Assembly: GCA_001466705.2 (NCBI GenBank)
Contig: LATX02000210.1
Coordinates: forward strand, 186,001-250,000
Source: Moniliophthora roreri
Lineage: Eukaryota; Basidiomycota; Agaricomycetes; Agaricales; Marasmiaceae
Length of the DNA stretch: 64,000 nucleotides
Direction of reading: 5' to 3'
Part shown: positions 35,226 to 46,885 of the stretch, in pieces
Numbering within the stretch: position 1 is the stretch's first letter
Layout: every line of letters starts with the position of its first letter
Program-made: the position numbers and the translations under genes
Notes under the pieces: model-generated
What the model was told of the DNA's origin: nothing
The model's input: only the letters and a program-made list of their open reading frames with translations
The model's database searches: none

Positions 35226-38200
35226 TCAACGTGCCTTTGCGAAACCACCAGTCGACAAACTGTCAGGGATGGCGCCCAAGCAGTCATTCGCCTCGGCCTT
35301 GTTCGCAGTGACTTCGATGACAACGTCTCCGCCCACTCTGAAGACATCGTAGAAATCGATGTGGCACCTCGAGAAGGAAGGCTTTCCGTTGATTGTGACG
35401 CTCTTGACATATGCTGCCGCGCCTTGTGGTATGCTCTTTTGCACCGAGTTACGGTCGTAGCCCTTGACTGTGACAGTCGTGGACTTGCCCAGATAGTCGT
35501 TGTGGATAGTGTACTTGGGAATGAATGGCGAAATTACGAGAATTTGAGTGGTGGAAGGAATGGGGTACAAGCCTAAAAGGTGCCAGATAAGAAGTGACGC
35601 CATCGCACCTTGATCATCATTGCCAGGAATGCCACCAGGCGCTAACAGAGTGTGAGTATTGGCTTGAAATTTTGGAGTACCTGGTCTCACTGATATCAAA
35701 GTTGCTGAACACAACGTCTCTTACACGGTCAACCGACTTCGTGGGCTGATTCGCATAGTGATATTGAGCAGGAGTCTACGGAACGATACTCAGTAATGGT
35801 GGCACAGGCATCAGTTGTGATACATACGTGGAAGGACGGCTCGTTTCCGGGCAAATAATAACCACCTTCGAACAGGTGGTCCAAACGTTTCACAAACATT
35901 TCCTGTTACACAGGTCAGCAAGATCAAAGGGAAGATAATGAAAAAACACACAGGGCCACCCATGAGTGTTATCAAGCCAGCAACATCCTGTTGGGCCATG
36001 CTGCCGAGACGTCAGACGAATCGTACAGTGTACTAAAGGAGCACTCACAAGCTATACTCCCAGGACGATGACTCGTAGAATCCGCTGTCATTATCGTTTT
36101 GCAAAGAGCAGGATCGAGAGCCCGTATCCCTCGGAGAGCACCACACAGGATCTGTGTATTGGAACCTCCCATCCCTGTAGCGCTTCTGCATAAATCCTAG
36201 AAGGAATTAGGACGTGGCCCATACTGAACGCATCGTAAGTATGGTACCTTGGTAGCCGTCGCTTTGGACCGAGGGATCCCAGACGTTTCTATAATTCTGG
36301 TCGCATTAAATTTGGGGTCAGTGACCAACAGTATGGGTGGCAAAAGGATTCTTACTAAGGAGCGGTTCGCGTATCTGGCTTCGTCTTCCGCCTTTCCAAG
36401 CAACAGCGCTACTTGTCGAATACCGAAATCCTCAAAGGCGTACTACGGCGATGTCAAGAATGAGTCTGAATGACCTTTAGGTAGACGTACCTCCGGGGTT
36501 CTACTGGCCTCTCTGGTTCGGATACCTGCGGATGGGTCCTGGGAGTCGTAGGGAACGTAGCCGTATTGCCTAATGATGAGGAACATGAGCCCAAGTCACC
36601 GGATACTCCAAATGATGCGTACTTGTAGACGTTGATCTGTCGACCGACCGTATACCAGTTAGGAGGGTTTTCATCACCGTCAGCAAGCAAGGCGGAATAC
36701 AGCTCGTCCAAATTGATTCCTAGCCGCTGAGCTTCGTTGTGATAAGCCAGAGCAAAGTGGGAAACGATATTGTCTGCGCTGGATCCTGGAACGGCGTCAG
36801 TGCCTCGAAAGATGAGTACTATCATTGTTAATCGTACCTCCCTGGCTCCATCCAGCTGTCGGTAGTCGCGGTTAACATCAAGTAAAGATCCAAATATAAT
36901 AGACACGTACGAAGATTGTTGGCTCTGAAAGACCGTGAGTTGAATGATAATAGAAACATAAGTGAACTACGTACCTGCATTCCGGCATCCATCCCTCCGT
37001 ACGCCAGCCATCAAGATAGGCGTCGACGATTTGAGCGAATTCCACAGGTGAGGTGAGCGACAGCAGTGGGAAAAATGTTCGATATGTGTCCCAGCTGTTA
37101 TCCTTTAGCGACACGCGCAATTAAGTCAATACCAGCACATACCTGCAGTACAAGGAATCATAATAAGGGTGGGTGGTGTTGGCATACCCAGCAGAATAGG
37201 TTCCCTGTGCTTCATCGGTGGCATTGTTCTGTCGACAAGTGAATGTCTGTAAATTCGAAATTCTCGTAACATGCTCACCGGTGTTAGATTTGATCTGTAG
37301 AGGGATGAATAAAACATCTCGACGACATTCTCAGGGGTATTGGGAATGTCTAGTTCGATTTTGCGAAGCTTATCATTCCACAGAGCCTTGCTTTTTGATA
37401 CGATGTCCTTGAAAGACGATGAACCAACCTCAGAGTCGAGGTTGGCACATGCCCGCTCTGCCGATACAAACGATACTCCGACTCGCCAAGTGATATTTTG
37501 GGGGGTGCCCTTGTAGGAAATCAAGGCACCAGCCTCGAAACCGTCTCCGAAGCCCTTCTGAGGAACATCGATTGCAGTTTCATTCTGGAATTTCCTGTGA
37601 AGGTGGTCGGTTTGAATCTGAGGGAAAAGCGAGGTTCACCCACCCTGAGGCATTCCAAACACCATACTCGTCCAACTGGAGCTTTCCACCATCGAGGACG
37701 TCATAGCATGCAAAGGCTGCATATCTGTTTCGATCGTCCTGGGGACCGAAGCTACAAAATTTCTTCTCAATTAGGGTTCTTACGTCGCAGAGAAGAACTA
37801 ACCTTGTTGCAAAGAGACCTCCAACGTTTATGCGGCCCTTATGAGGATCAATTCTAAGGCTTCCTCCGCTAAAGGTATTGCCGAGATCATTCGTCATATC
37901 TTGAATTCCGCCGCTTGTGAGCGAAAACAAGAGATGTAGGATCACGACAACTAACCGATGACGAAGTAAGGTTTTGATGCGTTGGGGAACGTAAACCTCT
38001 CGATCCCAGCACGCCTTGTCGAGGTTGCTTCAATCTTAATGCCATTGTCGATTGTTTGAGCAAAATATCCAGGGTATGCGTCTGGCCTCGATATTCAGAA
38101 AGGATGTGAGGTTCAGAGGGTTAGAAACGTACCATCTGTATTGAGTTGACGAAGTCTTTGACGATCGTTGAGGCTCGTGGGGCAGTTGTTGAAACTATCG

Positions 38201-38740
38201 CAAGTCATGGGCATAACTTCAAAATTCCCATAGCTGCCGGAGGAAGGGCCTATCCCACTGTCGTGGAGGGGACTGATTCCACGAATCTTCTGTGTTGGAT
38301 CTGCAACGTATCCGGCGGGAGCGTATCCAGTAAAGTCGGTGGAGAATTTCACCTGGAATGTGCCATAACGTGAGCTCGCGAAGGCTAAGGCAGCGAAAAC
38401 TGAAACGCACCATGCCGAAAGGAACGGAAGCACCGGGACTAGGGCCACAATGTGAGTATCTGGGCACTCTGAACACTGCATCTGAACCGCTCACCATACG
38501 TTCCCGAAGTTATCTTTCCAGACGGTTCAGTCTCCAAACAGCGAAGAACGTTGGTTGTGAATACTCACCTGTACCAATGAAAGGATTGACAAAAGTGGTG
38601 TAATCCGGATTAGACCCTGCATTCTTTATCGCAGCCGATATTCTACTCTGCACATCGGGGGAGGGCTGAGCATTGACTCCATAGGTCAAGAACAGCGAGG
38701 ACAACAGGACACTGCCTTTGGAGGGAAGCCGGGGAACCAT
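35226..38740 (-). CDS. GH92 alpha-mannosidase, secreted
   Basis: Multi-exon gene starting at 38740 with a signal peptide (SVLLSSLFLTYGVNA) and the GH92 N-terminal hallmark DYTTFVNPFIGTG. Further exons carry GGLRIDPHKG-like sandwich strands, WRVGVSFVSAERACANLDSE, NDKLRKIELDIPNTPENVV with MFYSSLYRSNLTP, SWDTYRTFFPLLSLTSP (catalytic-barrel entry), DGWRTEGWMPECR, PGSSADNIVSHFA, LLGKAEDEARYANRS, and the C-terminal PGNDDQGAMASLLIWHLLGLYP. GH92 enzymes are calcium-dependent exo-acting alpha-mannosidases, mostly alpha-1,2, that trim mannans and N-glycans; fungal ones are extracellular or vacuolar. A perfect 38-bp hairpin lies about 80 bases upstream of the start. Exon borders are only roughly placed; the stop is at 35226. 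Confidence 0.9.
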
Positions 38741-38821
38741 TGAGATTAGTCAAACTGCCAGTCCACTGCATAAATACTATCGCCATATTTGAAAAACGCG
38801 GGAGGTAACCAAAGAGAACTC

Positions 38822-38911
38822 GGAAGCTGGGTTTGAAATGTGATCCAGTTTTGAATGGTGATCGGAGTCGTTTACCATTCAAAACTGGATCACATTTCAA
38901 ACCCAGCTTCC
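38822..38911. repeat. Perfect 38-bp inverted repeat (hairpin) before the GH92 gene
   Basis: Arms 38822-38859 and 38874-38911 are exact reverse complements, separated by a 14-base loop; with one mismatch they extend a further five base pairs outward. It lies 82 bases before the GH92 start codon, so it is in the promoter or the 5' leader. It has no target-duplication-like flanks and no internal gene. It could be a foldback mini-element, a small-RNA precursor, or a regulatory stem. Confidence 0.9.
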
Positions 38912-39279
38912 AAGTTTAGTTGTTAGGTTAGTGTAGCGAGTACAAACTGCAAAAAACCTGTGAGCATTGTATAAATATGGAACCTCCAACGACTGACTTG
39001 TGAACACGTATGGGCGAAACCCAAAAGCCTGTAGCGCCTTATGAACGAGAAGAGTCGTGTGCTGGTAAGGACTTCGCACTGGCTCCGGGTCCAGATCGAT
39101 CATTTTTCTGACTTGATGCATACGTAAAACTCACTGTTGAATGTTGCGGATCTGGGTAGTTTAGGCACGGAACGAGGGACAAGGCTCGGACGTGCGTCGG
39201 GAGAAAGAGAATTTGATTATGTCCGACCCGAGAGATCAAGGCTTCAGTACTTCAGTTTTCAAAGGTATTCACCGGAGGT

Positions 39280-39345
39280 ATGTTTGAAGCGAGTTTGAAG
39301 CGAGTTTGAAGCAAGTTTGAGCAAACTTCGAGTTTCAAACCAGGT
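39280..39345. repeat. Short tandem repeat GAGTTTGAAGC
   Basis: Three to four imperfect copies of an 11-base unit (gagtttgaagc) between 39280 and 39320, followed by an inverted version (gagcaaacttcgagtttcaaa). It lies about 80-130 bases before the SNARE start codon, in the gap between two divergent genes. Confidence 0.6.
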
Positions 39346-39413
39346 CAAGGTCAAAGTCAAGTCGAGGCCCAGTTCGCGCGCAGTTCAGTTCGTTCCCACG
39401 ATACATCTTGGCC

Positions 39414-40321
39414 ATGTCCTCCCCGTCACTGGCGAAACTAACTTCCGTGTCCACTCAAACTCTTTCCCTTTTACTAGAACGACAAAGGGCCCCGTTTATC
39501 CCCTCTCAAACTGATAATCGAAATGCCGAAAATCAAAACCCTCTTCATCTTGCGCAAATTAAGCGAAACATGGAGCAACTACGGAAAGGAATCTTAGAGA
39601 TGGAGGAGAAGGACGGAAAGACTGAAGCAATACGACTTTTACGGAGTCAATACGACAGAATGCGAAATATGCTTCCTGGAGTCGAGGGAATTGAAACGTA
39701 TGTCAACTGCGTAACTGATCTACCGTTCTTGCATTCTGAGACCGTTATTGCTAGCTTGGAAGTTCCCCCTCCAAATAACGATTCTATGGACTCGTTAACA
39801 TCACCCTCGGCGTCTTCATTAGCGCCACTACCACCAACACCTCCGTCAAAAAAAGTCAATAACGATTTCACACCATACACGGACGACCCGGAGGCCGGGT
39901 ATGATGATCCCAGTATGATACTGCAAACACAGCGTGACATGATGGATGGTATGCCTTGTCTCTTTCAATGGTTCCCTTCAAATGTTGATTCATTGTGGAT
40001 TTTCAGACCAAGACCGGCATTTGGACCAGCTCTCCCACTCTATCAACCGGCAACATCACCTTTCACTACAGATAAACGATGAACTAGATGTTCATACGGG
40101 ACTTTTGGAAGAGTTGGACACAGAACTTGAGAGGACAGAAGGGAGATTGAGTGGTGCGAGGCGGAGATTGGATAGAGTGGCTCAGGGTGCGAAGAATAAT
40201 GGTCAGGCGGCTTCATATCTTCGTCTGCATCATCTAAAGACTTTGACCAACAGGCTCTGCAGTCACGATTGCGGCGCTCATTTTGCTACTGCTGATACTC
40301 ATCATAGTCTTCAAAACGTGA
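39414..40321 (+). CDS. SYN8: Qc-SNARE, syntaxin-8 type
   Basis: Exons 39414-39948, 40007-40201 and 40254-40321 give 265 residues. The N-terminal part (LAKLTSVSTQTLSLLLERQR, then a helix-rich region to about residue 90) resembles the regulatory domain of fungal Syn8; a Pro/Ser linker follows. The SNARE motif runs DQDRHLDQLSHSINRQHHLS, QINDELDVHTGLLEELD, ELERTEGRLSGARRRL, with the central-layer glutamine in SLQIN. The last exon is a C-terminal anchor, GSAVTIAALILLLLILIIVFKT. Syn8 works in endosomal and late Golgi fusion. The start at 39414 is the first ATG in frame. It is transcribed divergently from the GH92 gene. Confidence 0.85.
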
Positions 40322-41035
40322 TATTCCCGTTATCCTTCGCATCCCCTTTCACCTCTCTTTCGGTCTGTTTTCTTTGCATGGAACACTTGAGTCTGTATGC
40401 ATACATATAGCACATATCTAACTCGCGTTGTCGATAACTATTTCGTGTTCGGGAGACTGACTTACGACCCTGGTTCATATCAGGCGCACGCGTGAAAGAC
40501 TGAAGAACTAGTTTGATCGTTCAACAACCACCAAATTCCGATGGTCTTAACTTCTGCTACTCACTGTAACTCACCGCCAAGGTACGCAGAAGGGATGAAG
40601 AGGTGGGGGAATGTTTCGCCTCTTGCAATAGCGACAGATCTGATTCTCAGCGAACTTAAACTTCCCGGCGTTTCCGGGCGTTCCTTCTTCACTTCCTATA
40701 TCATCACATACCAGAGTACAAATGTTTTCCAGCTGCATGTCAGATTTCGCGATATTTCTTTTTGGCTGGTCGATATGGCAGTAACTGCCTGCGAAGACAG
40801 CTGATTCCCGCGTGTTGGTGCGTCTGCAGTATGCGTAACACTGTCCAAGTTTCTGTTCCTGCCAATTATACCCTTTTACAGTCACATACTTGGGTCTATG
40901 CACATTCTTCATTGCTTGATATTTAAAAATGACGATCTTCCATCTCATCTATCAGCGCTCGGGAGACATGGGTATCCCCGTCTCCCCCTACCTTACAATA
41001 CACTCTAATGGGATGGAGAGGCTGAAGCAGCGGCT
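40322..41035. other. Intergenic, ends in a repeated leader segment
   Basis: No gene is recognised. From about 40935 a segment with the words catctcatctat...cgctcgggag is shared with 44450-44490 and 51895-51930, and the sequence just after TIR element copy 2 (from 44111, atgccatggcgatgctcg) resembles 44549-44565. These look like duplicated upstream parts of the membrane-protein array. Confidence 0.4.
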
Positions 41036-41042
41036 TGGAACG
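41036..41042. repeat. 7-bp target site duplication of TIR element copy 2
   Basis: TGGAACG at 41036-41042 recurs directly at 44104-44110 immediately outside the element; bases beyond differ. Together with copy 1 this fixes both ends of the element. Confidence 0.8.
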
Positions 41043-44000
41043 GAGCAGTCCATGTAGATTTTATATAATTCGCCCCAGCTTTGCAACCCCGACACGTTAT
41101 AATGCGCACCCTAACCACCGCACATCATTGCCGTGTCAGGGTACCTTTATTATTCTCCTTCCCTTCTCCCATGTACAGCATTGTCCTCTATCCTCCCATT
41201 TGTTCGCTGATCTATTTATTGGTATCTCTAGTACACTGTCTAATCATGATCACACCCCTATGGCCCCACTGCTGTTCATTGGTAAGTGTGCATAATTATC
41301 AGGGTGGGCACGTCCTGATTGCCAGTTTTGGTAGATTCCGTCTCATTATCATTCACCCTCAGTGTGCAAATTATTATTCGATCTTTGATGTTTCTTCGGT
41401 TCCTAGGCACGTACGATTTATCATTCTGTTTGACCTAGGCTCATTATCATTGGTACTCAGCTCCCCTACTCCGGATACCGGACTCATTATCATTTGACCC
41501 CGGTTAATACAACCCCAGCGCTCATCTATGAATAGCCCTTGACAGCCAGCAATCACAAGCGAAACTTCCTTATTTCATCGCCTGCATCCTATGTTGCATC
41601 GAACTTCATTTCTTGGAGTCTAAGGTACGTGTTATTCACTATTTTACAGATCCAGTCTCATTATCAGTGTTTCTATGCCTTGGCTGCTTCCGGTGCACTG
41701 TTTTCGGTCGTTGCCGGTGGCTTGAACCTTGAAGATTTTCAGCTGTATAGTACTCGGCAATGACCGGGAACATATCTCGAAGCCCAGCCTTACATCTCGC
41801 AGCGACCAGCCCAACATGGACGATTGACACTCAATATTCGGGCCTTGGATGCAATTGCGCTAAGAGTTGGGTATTTTGAAGGGATTAAAGGTGTGTGTGC
41901 TCTACTTTATCCATATATTTAATAAACTGACTGGTTACTTTTATTTTCAGTCATTGAGAATCGAATCTGCATCAGGTATTCAGTCGCATCCATGGTGGCT
42001 CTGCTCGTCCTTTGGAATTCACACTGTCGTTTGCCCCAATACCAATGATGACAGGTCTTTCTCCCTGGTACCACCCATGCTGTGTAGAGAACCCACCTTG
42101 TACATATATATCCAATATACACTTCTCCCATCATTCCACTTCCACATGCTCGCTGTGAACCCTCGACAGGACTACAAAAACGACCATTCCTGAGCCTTCG
42201 TGAGGTGATTTACTGATTAGTCTTCATCCTGTACAGCGCCTATCTACCTTCTATGTAACGTTCATCAAGGATTCCTGAATTGTTTGGGGAAGGCCACTCT
42301 CGAGACAAGAATGGGGTACAAATTCCACAAGCGCTGAATAAACGCTCGGGATTGAACTACGTCCGGCTCATCGGAATTAGTTTTCGGGAGGAACTTTCCT
42401 CGTACATATCCACCACACCATTTGCAGACTTAGCAAACATTACCATTCGAGTCGGAACATAAAAGAGGACCAACTGAGTGCTCCTGGTGCTATTAGATCC
42501 TCAAATGAAAACGTCAAGCGGCACGCAAGCTCAGAAAGGCTTTCATTCGCACTTTACTTACAATTTGTACGTCTCAATAGCTGCAAAGTTATCCCCTCCC
42601 ACGCTAGCAACAGAGTCAACTGAATATCATGTCAAAAAGCATTGGAAGTTGTTCAATCCATACCTGTAGCCCGTGGACGTTCGCGCACACGCGCAGGATA
42701 TCTGAAACTACAGCCAGTCTCCCCAAGCATTCTTACCATAACGGGTAAGAGCCAACCAAAAAAGGCAATTAATATTTCCAAATTTGACAACACTAATGAG
42801 ATATGCACATGCGACGCTTATCGACCTCCGCTGAGAAACCAAACTGCAGCTGAGAGTCATTCAATGTTGCTTGTATTGCCTGAAGGCTTCAGGGGAATAT
42901 TTCCATACCCAAAAAAGTGTAAACCACGAGAACGGAAGTTCCGAGGGCTCAAGAACATACGTTATAAACCAGGTATGTCATTTTCTACAATGGAAATAGG
43001 ATATGTTATATTGAGTAGTGATAGGTAGAATGCGAAGCATAGCAAGAGCAAGGGATAATATTTGTACGATGGGTATACATGTCTTCGATGCCTCATGTTT
43101 CAGCAGGATCGGTACTACATTAGATAACAACCAATTTGTCAGTTCAATGGGCACGCAAAAAACGATATGAGACGCACCTTCCAATCAACATTGTTACCTC
43201 CTCGCTGTCTGCCCAAGTGATGGTACTGACTACCCTCCTGCGGTGGGATGGGAGAAATGTCAAGGATGGTGCTTCGGGGGCCCCACGAGTTGGTTGAAAT
43301 ATATGCTTGGGTGATTCCGAGAACTGTACAGCCCGAAGAGAGTTAAGGTTCACGGAGGCAGCCGAGACATCTGAAAGGTGTAAATTATAATGAGGCAATG
43401 TGCAGGAGAATGATAATAAGGCGCACCAATTGACGTGAAGGTTCGGGTTCAAATGATGCGGTGGGGCACTGGATACGAGAAGAGGTCAGATGATACTGAA
43501 TAATAATGCAATGCTGGTCAATAGCATCCATAATGAACAAATTTCACATTGCCGTAGTCACTCTTGAGCCAGCAGGGCTAGAGACGTGGTGCATGAGTGG
43601 CTGTATATGGTAAGGGGTTAGGGAGAGAATAAAAATGAGTGCAAGTATCTATGAATTATAAATGGTACACGCCACGGTGTAGAGAATAATGATAATGAGA
43701 CCGCTGGGCGCTACTGGACGAATGATAATGCGACGTAGGGGTAGAATTTGGTGGTGCTATGATAAAGTGTAAGTACAGATTGCAGGAGACATTGAGATAA
43801 CAAGGATACGTACCGTACAACACTACATGACAGGAAGGGACGTGAAAGGAGGAAGCAAGCATCCAACCGTGGAAAATGTCCATGTGTCATAACGCGTAAC
43901 TGCCGAATTTGGCATTGCTGGCGTTTCCTGGTCTCCCACTTATTATTCGCACCCAGGGCGAATTATTGTTCGTTCCAAGGTATGCTTGCAAAAAGGACAG

Positions 44001-44103
44001 GAACAATTATCATTCATCAAGGCCTTACAAGATAGCGGGAACATTATAATGTGTCGGGGTTGCAAAGCTGGGGAGAATGAATAAAGTACTACATGGTATG
44101 CTG
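41043..44103 (-). mobile_element. TIR DNA transposon copy 2, 3.06 kb, complete
   Basis: An inverted, near-identical copy of 3066-5535, with the same imperfect 60-bp terminal repeats, the same subterminal AATGATAATGAG arrays, and about 600 extra internal bases (42521-43120) that copy 1 lacks at its N. The interior contains intron-like signals on the + strand (41626-41650 and 41889-41950, both GT...TTTTNCAG) and short frames such as 42280-42462 and 42642-43028, but none gives a recognised protein, and no DDE transposase is seen. Near-identity of the two copies implies recent movement. It is inserted in duplicated non-coding sequence upstream of the membrane-protein array. Confidence 0.85.
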
Positions 44104-44110
44104 TGGAACG

Positions 44111-44897
44111 ATGCCATGGCGATGCTCGAAAATCGGCGCTAAGGAGGTTCGCGTCTGGTTAGTCTGCCTTTCTGCAGGGACTAAAGATAGCTATATAGAT
44201 TAACTCAAAAAGATTCGAGGTCAATAATCGGAACAGATGCTTGAAAGCTGCTTATCAGAGCCGAGAAACTGCGATAGAAACGCCTCTCCACCCTTGATAC
44301 CCAGAAATGTCGTCAGCAATCCTTAGAGAAAAACGTGGCAGGTTGAAGTCCATTGGCTTCTTACTGGTGCGTCTGCGTGTCTCGCTCTTTGTTTCTACAA
44401 GCTTTTTTCTTGTAGCTACACAACCCAAATTTCTCGTTCCTTTAACTAGATGATCATCCATCTCAATTGACTAACGCTCGGGAGAAAAGAAGGTATCAGT
44501 ATCTTAGTAGCCCGTTTCTTAGAAGGGGCCTAAGGAAAATGCCATGGTATTGCTCGACTCGAGAGGCAAGGAGGCTTGATCTCGACGTGGTCCTCGAATC
44601 GTTCAGAGAGGCGTTACTTCCCGGTATGAGATTACTGATCCAAAGCCTGGTCGCTGTATTTACTCCAATATAGGTTACAGGAACAATCCTTTGAAGGCTG
44701 CTTCATTTTGTGAGTGATCAGTCTTGTACCGCGATTCAAACGCGCGAAGCGACTTCTAACGGCAAGTTGTTGGTAGAAAAGGGCCAAGTGGAAGATCAAC
44801 GGGTCCCTTACCACCCAGGAGATGCGGAAATTCCTGAAGAGCACGCTCTCTACCTTACTCTCGAAGAAACAATAGTCTACCCTATTGCCAATTTGTT
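44111..44897. other. Duplicated leader-like sequence
   Basis: Contains two related segments: 44111-44260, which with 40935-41035 makes one unit split by the transposon, and 44450-44720, a second unit with the same order of words (gctcgggag, tgccatgg, gctgctt). The region 44790-44897 resembles the start of the membrane-protein genes further right (codons for E-I-P-E followed by a hydrophobic stretch). I see no intact gene. Confidence 0.4.
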
Positions 44898-45082
44898 CAT
44901 CGCACAAAACTGCAGAAGGTCATAACTCAGTTATAACTAGGTTATGACTAGGTTATGACTGGTTTTGGGGGGTTATGACTGGTTTTGGTGGATTATAACT
45001 GCCGGAACCGGTTATAACCACCGGGGACCTGGGTTATAACCCCCTGGAGACGGGTTATGACCTTTTGCAGTTTTGTGCGATG
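44898..45082. mobile_element. Palindromic MITE rich in GGTTATAACC
   Basis: Ends are inverted repeats of about 28 bases: CATCGCACAAAACTGCAGAA on the left and the same with one change on the right (reverse complement). The interior is a run of about ten GGTTATRAC words in both orientations, some forming the palindrome GGTTATAACC. The flanks show TTGTT on each side, a possible 5-bp duplication. At 185 bp with no coding capacity it fits a miniature inverted-repeat element. It cuts the leader of membrane-protein copy A. Confidence 0.75.
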
Positions 45083-45220
45083 TTGTTTTGTCTGACCTCA
45101 CCATGTCCCGACTTTCTGTGTTTGGCTGATGTGTACTGGGTCACATCAGGGAACTTTTTTCGTTCTACAATAAGCTTCCAAGGTCTCAATTTTTCACGAA
45201 TCTTGGAAGATAACTATTTA

Positions 45221-46010
45221 AACAGGCTTATACGTTCTTCTTTTAGGAACCCATATCTACACGCTCCATAACCGCCAGCGAAGAAACGAAGTCAAAGAGA
45301 ACCTATACCTATGGTTGACAGTGGTTCTAATTGGATTATCTACAATCTTTGTCGTGGCCTATACGATTGATGGATCGCTTGTCCGCTTCAATGCTGTCGA
45401 GACCCATGATTATGAGGCATTCGTGAATTACCTGACATACAACGTCGAGAATATAGCTGTCTTGTGAGGCAAAGGTTCCCGTCGCATTTTCCTTTTGCTG
45501 AACCATTGTTCAAGCACCCTCCAAATGCTGCTTCCTGTTCCTCTTAAGCAAGTGTTCCCGCCTTGAAGTATTCGGCAAATACAAGGGAAACTGATCCTGC
45601 AACATACTATGCAGCATTTCTGTGGCATCTTTGTTCATTCAGTATTCAGAATCATGTCAATGTTAAGTATCTCACAACCTGAGGGTGCTGATAGCTGCAT
45701 GCTCTTTGCATTAGACTCGAGTCAGTAATCATATACCTTATCTTCAGTATTGCAGCTTTGATCACGTCAAACGCAGTTGTCACAGCACGCGTTGATTTAA
45801 TCCCATACATCATCCTTAGAGCTGCGAGGTTCATATGTATTACGGATCGTACATTCTAGGCTAACAAGTATAATCCTCAGGGAATCGTCCCAACCTTAAC
45901 CATGATTCACGCCAAGCTCGGCAAGAACGTCGAAAACCTGCAGGATTGGCAGGTCTCCGACACTTGTTTCACCGGCCGACCAGCACCTCAGGAGAGAGCC
46001 GGGGCACAGC
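45221..46010 (+). pseudogene. Membrane-protein family, degenerate copy A
   Basis: Alignable to copy B at 49096-50607: a second-helix exon near 45285-45465 (LYLWLTVVLIGLSTIFVVAY, then VRFNAVETHDYEAFVNYLT) and the last exon near 45880-45985 (GIVPTLTMIHAKLGKNVENL, then a Cys/Pro tail). The middle exons, including the HRCYVIWG and GRIWW segments seen in the other copies, are missing, and the MITE lies upstream. It is therefore a remnant. The family is a multi-pass membrane protein widespread in Agaricomycetes without an assigned function. Confidence 0.65.
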
Positions 46011-46199
46011 TTGACTCGATTACGAACCTTGATATCGCAATCTGGAAATTGGGGGCAATAAGGAGTGACGGGACCGGTTAGAAGGAGATCGTGACGAATA
46101 CTGTTCGATTCGGCCGATGTAGCTTGCATTTTGCACGTTTGGACCGCACTCGATGAGATGTAGTGCCCCGAATTTTCATTGGTGTCTACCCTGGATTCA

Positions 46200-46885
46200 T
46201 GATGTACACAAATCCATCCATTTTGGCCGTGATGTGCACAACCGAGACCTTAGACTCAGCCTCAAGTACCTGAAGATCCCCGAATATGCACGCTCCACAT
46301 CGAAAGGTAGCTACTGTTTCTCGCTTATCTTTTCGGACGCAGACGTTCTGTTCAGAGGTAGTCAACCTGCATCGCAGTGGTACATTTGAACATTTGAACA
46401 GAGAAAAGGATACGGTACACACCATCCAACCGACTGGCCGCTCCTCGCCTCTATTTTTCTTATACTGTTAAATCTGTGACAACGTTCTGCAGCATAGGGT
46501 GTAGTTGATCTTTGGCGCAGAGGTTGAGCTTTAGGGCGTCCATGGGTGTCATAGAGGACTATTTGCTTGCTGGTTTCACACTCGGAGATGAAGGAAATAT
46601 TGAAATTTGAGACTGTTGGATGAGATCGTGGGGCAAAACCCATGGCATGCATAGAAGCTCGAGAGAAGGATCGTCAGAATCTGTTGTGATGAACGGAAGA
46701 TGGCAGAGAACGTACCTTGATCTTTTCATCGACTTACTTCGCTGCCTCAGGCTTAGACATGCCCGAATCGCTTGAATACTCGACTGTAGCAGTGGAAACC
46801 AACTTTTACACGTTTGAGATGGATATACAAAGACTCTCGTTCGCTTAGATGTTCGCCTTCGCCTCACGAGGAGGGGCCGCTGTAG
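46200..46885 (-). pseudogene. Partial, decayed VPS28 copy
   Basis: Read on the minus strand it parallels the C-terminal exons of the VPS28 gene next to it: 46740-46885 matches the segment before the ETAKWVAET block but with shifted frame (VKV kept, then out of phase); 46482-46560 gives MDALKLNLCAKDQLHPML; 46200-46350 aligns with the last exon. The N-terminal exons are absent and reading frames are broken, so this is a truncated duplicate. Confidence 0.7.

Noticed and set aside
41081..41497. Hydrophobic 138-codon frame at the element end, also present at 5036-5497
   Set aside because: It is made largely of the subterminal repeat read in frame (Ile/Leu/Ser-rich) and includes the terminal repeat, so it is not credible as a gene.
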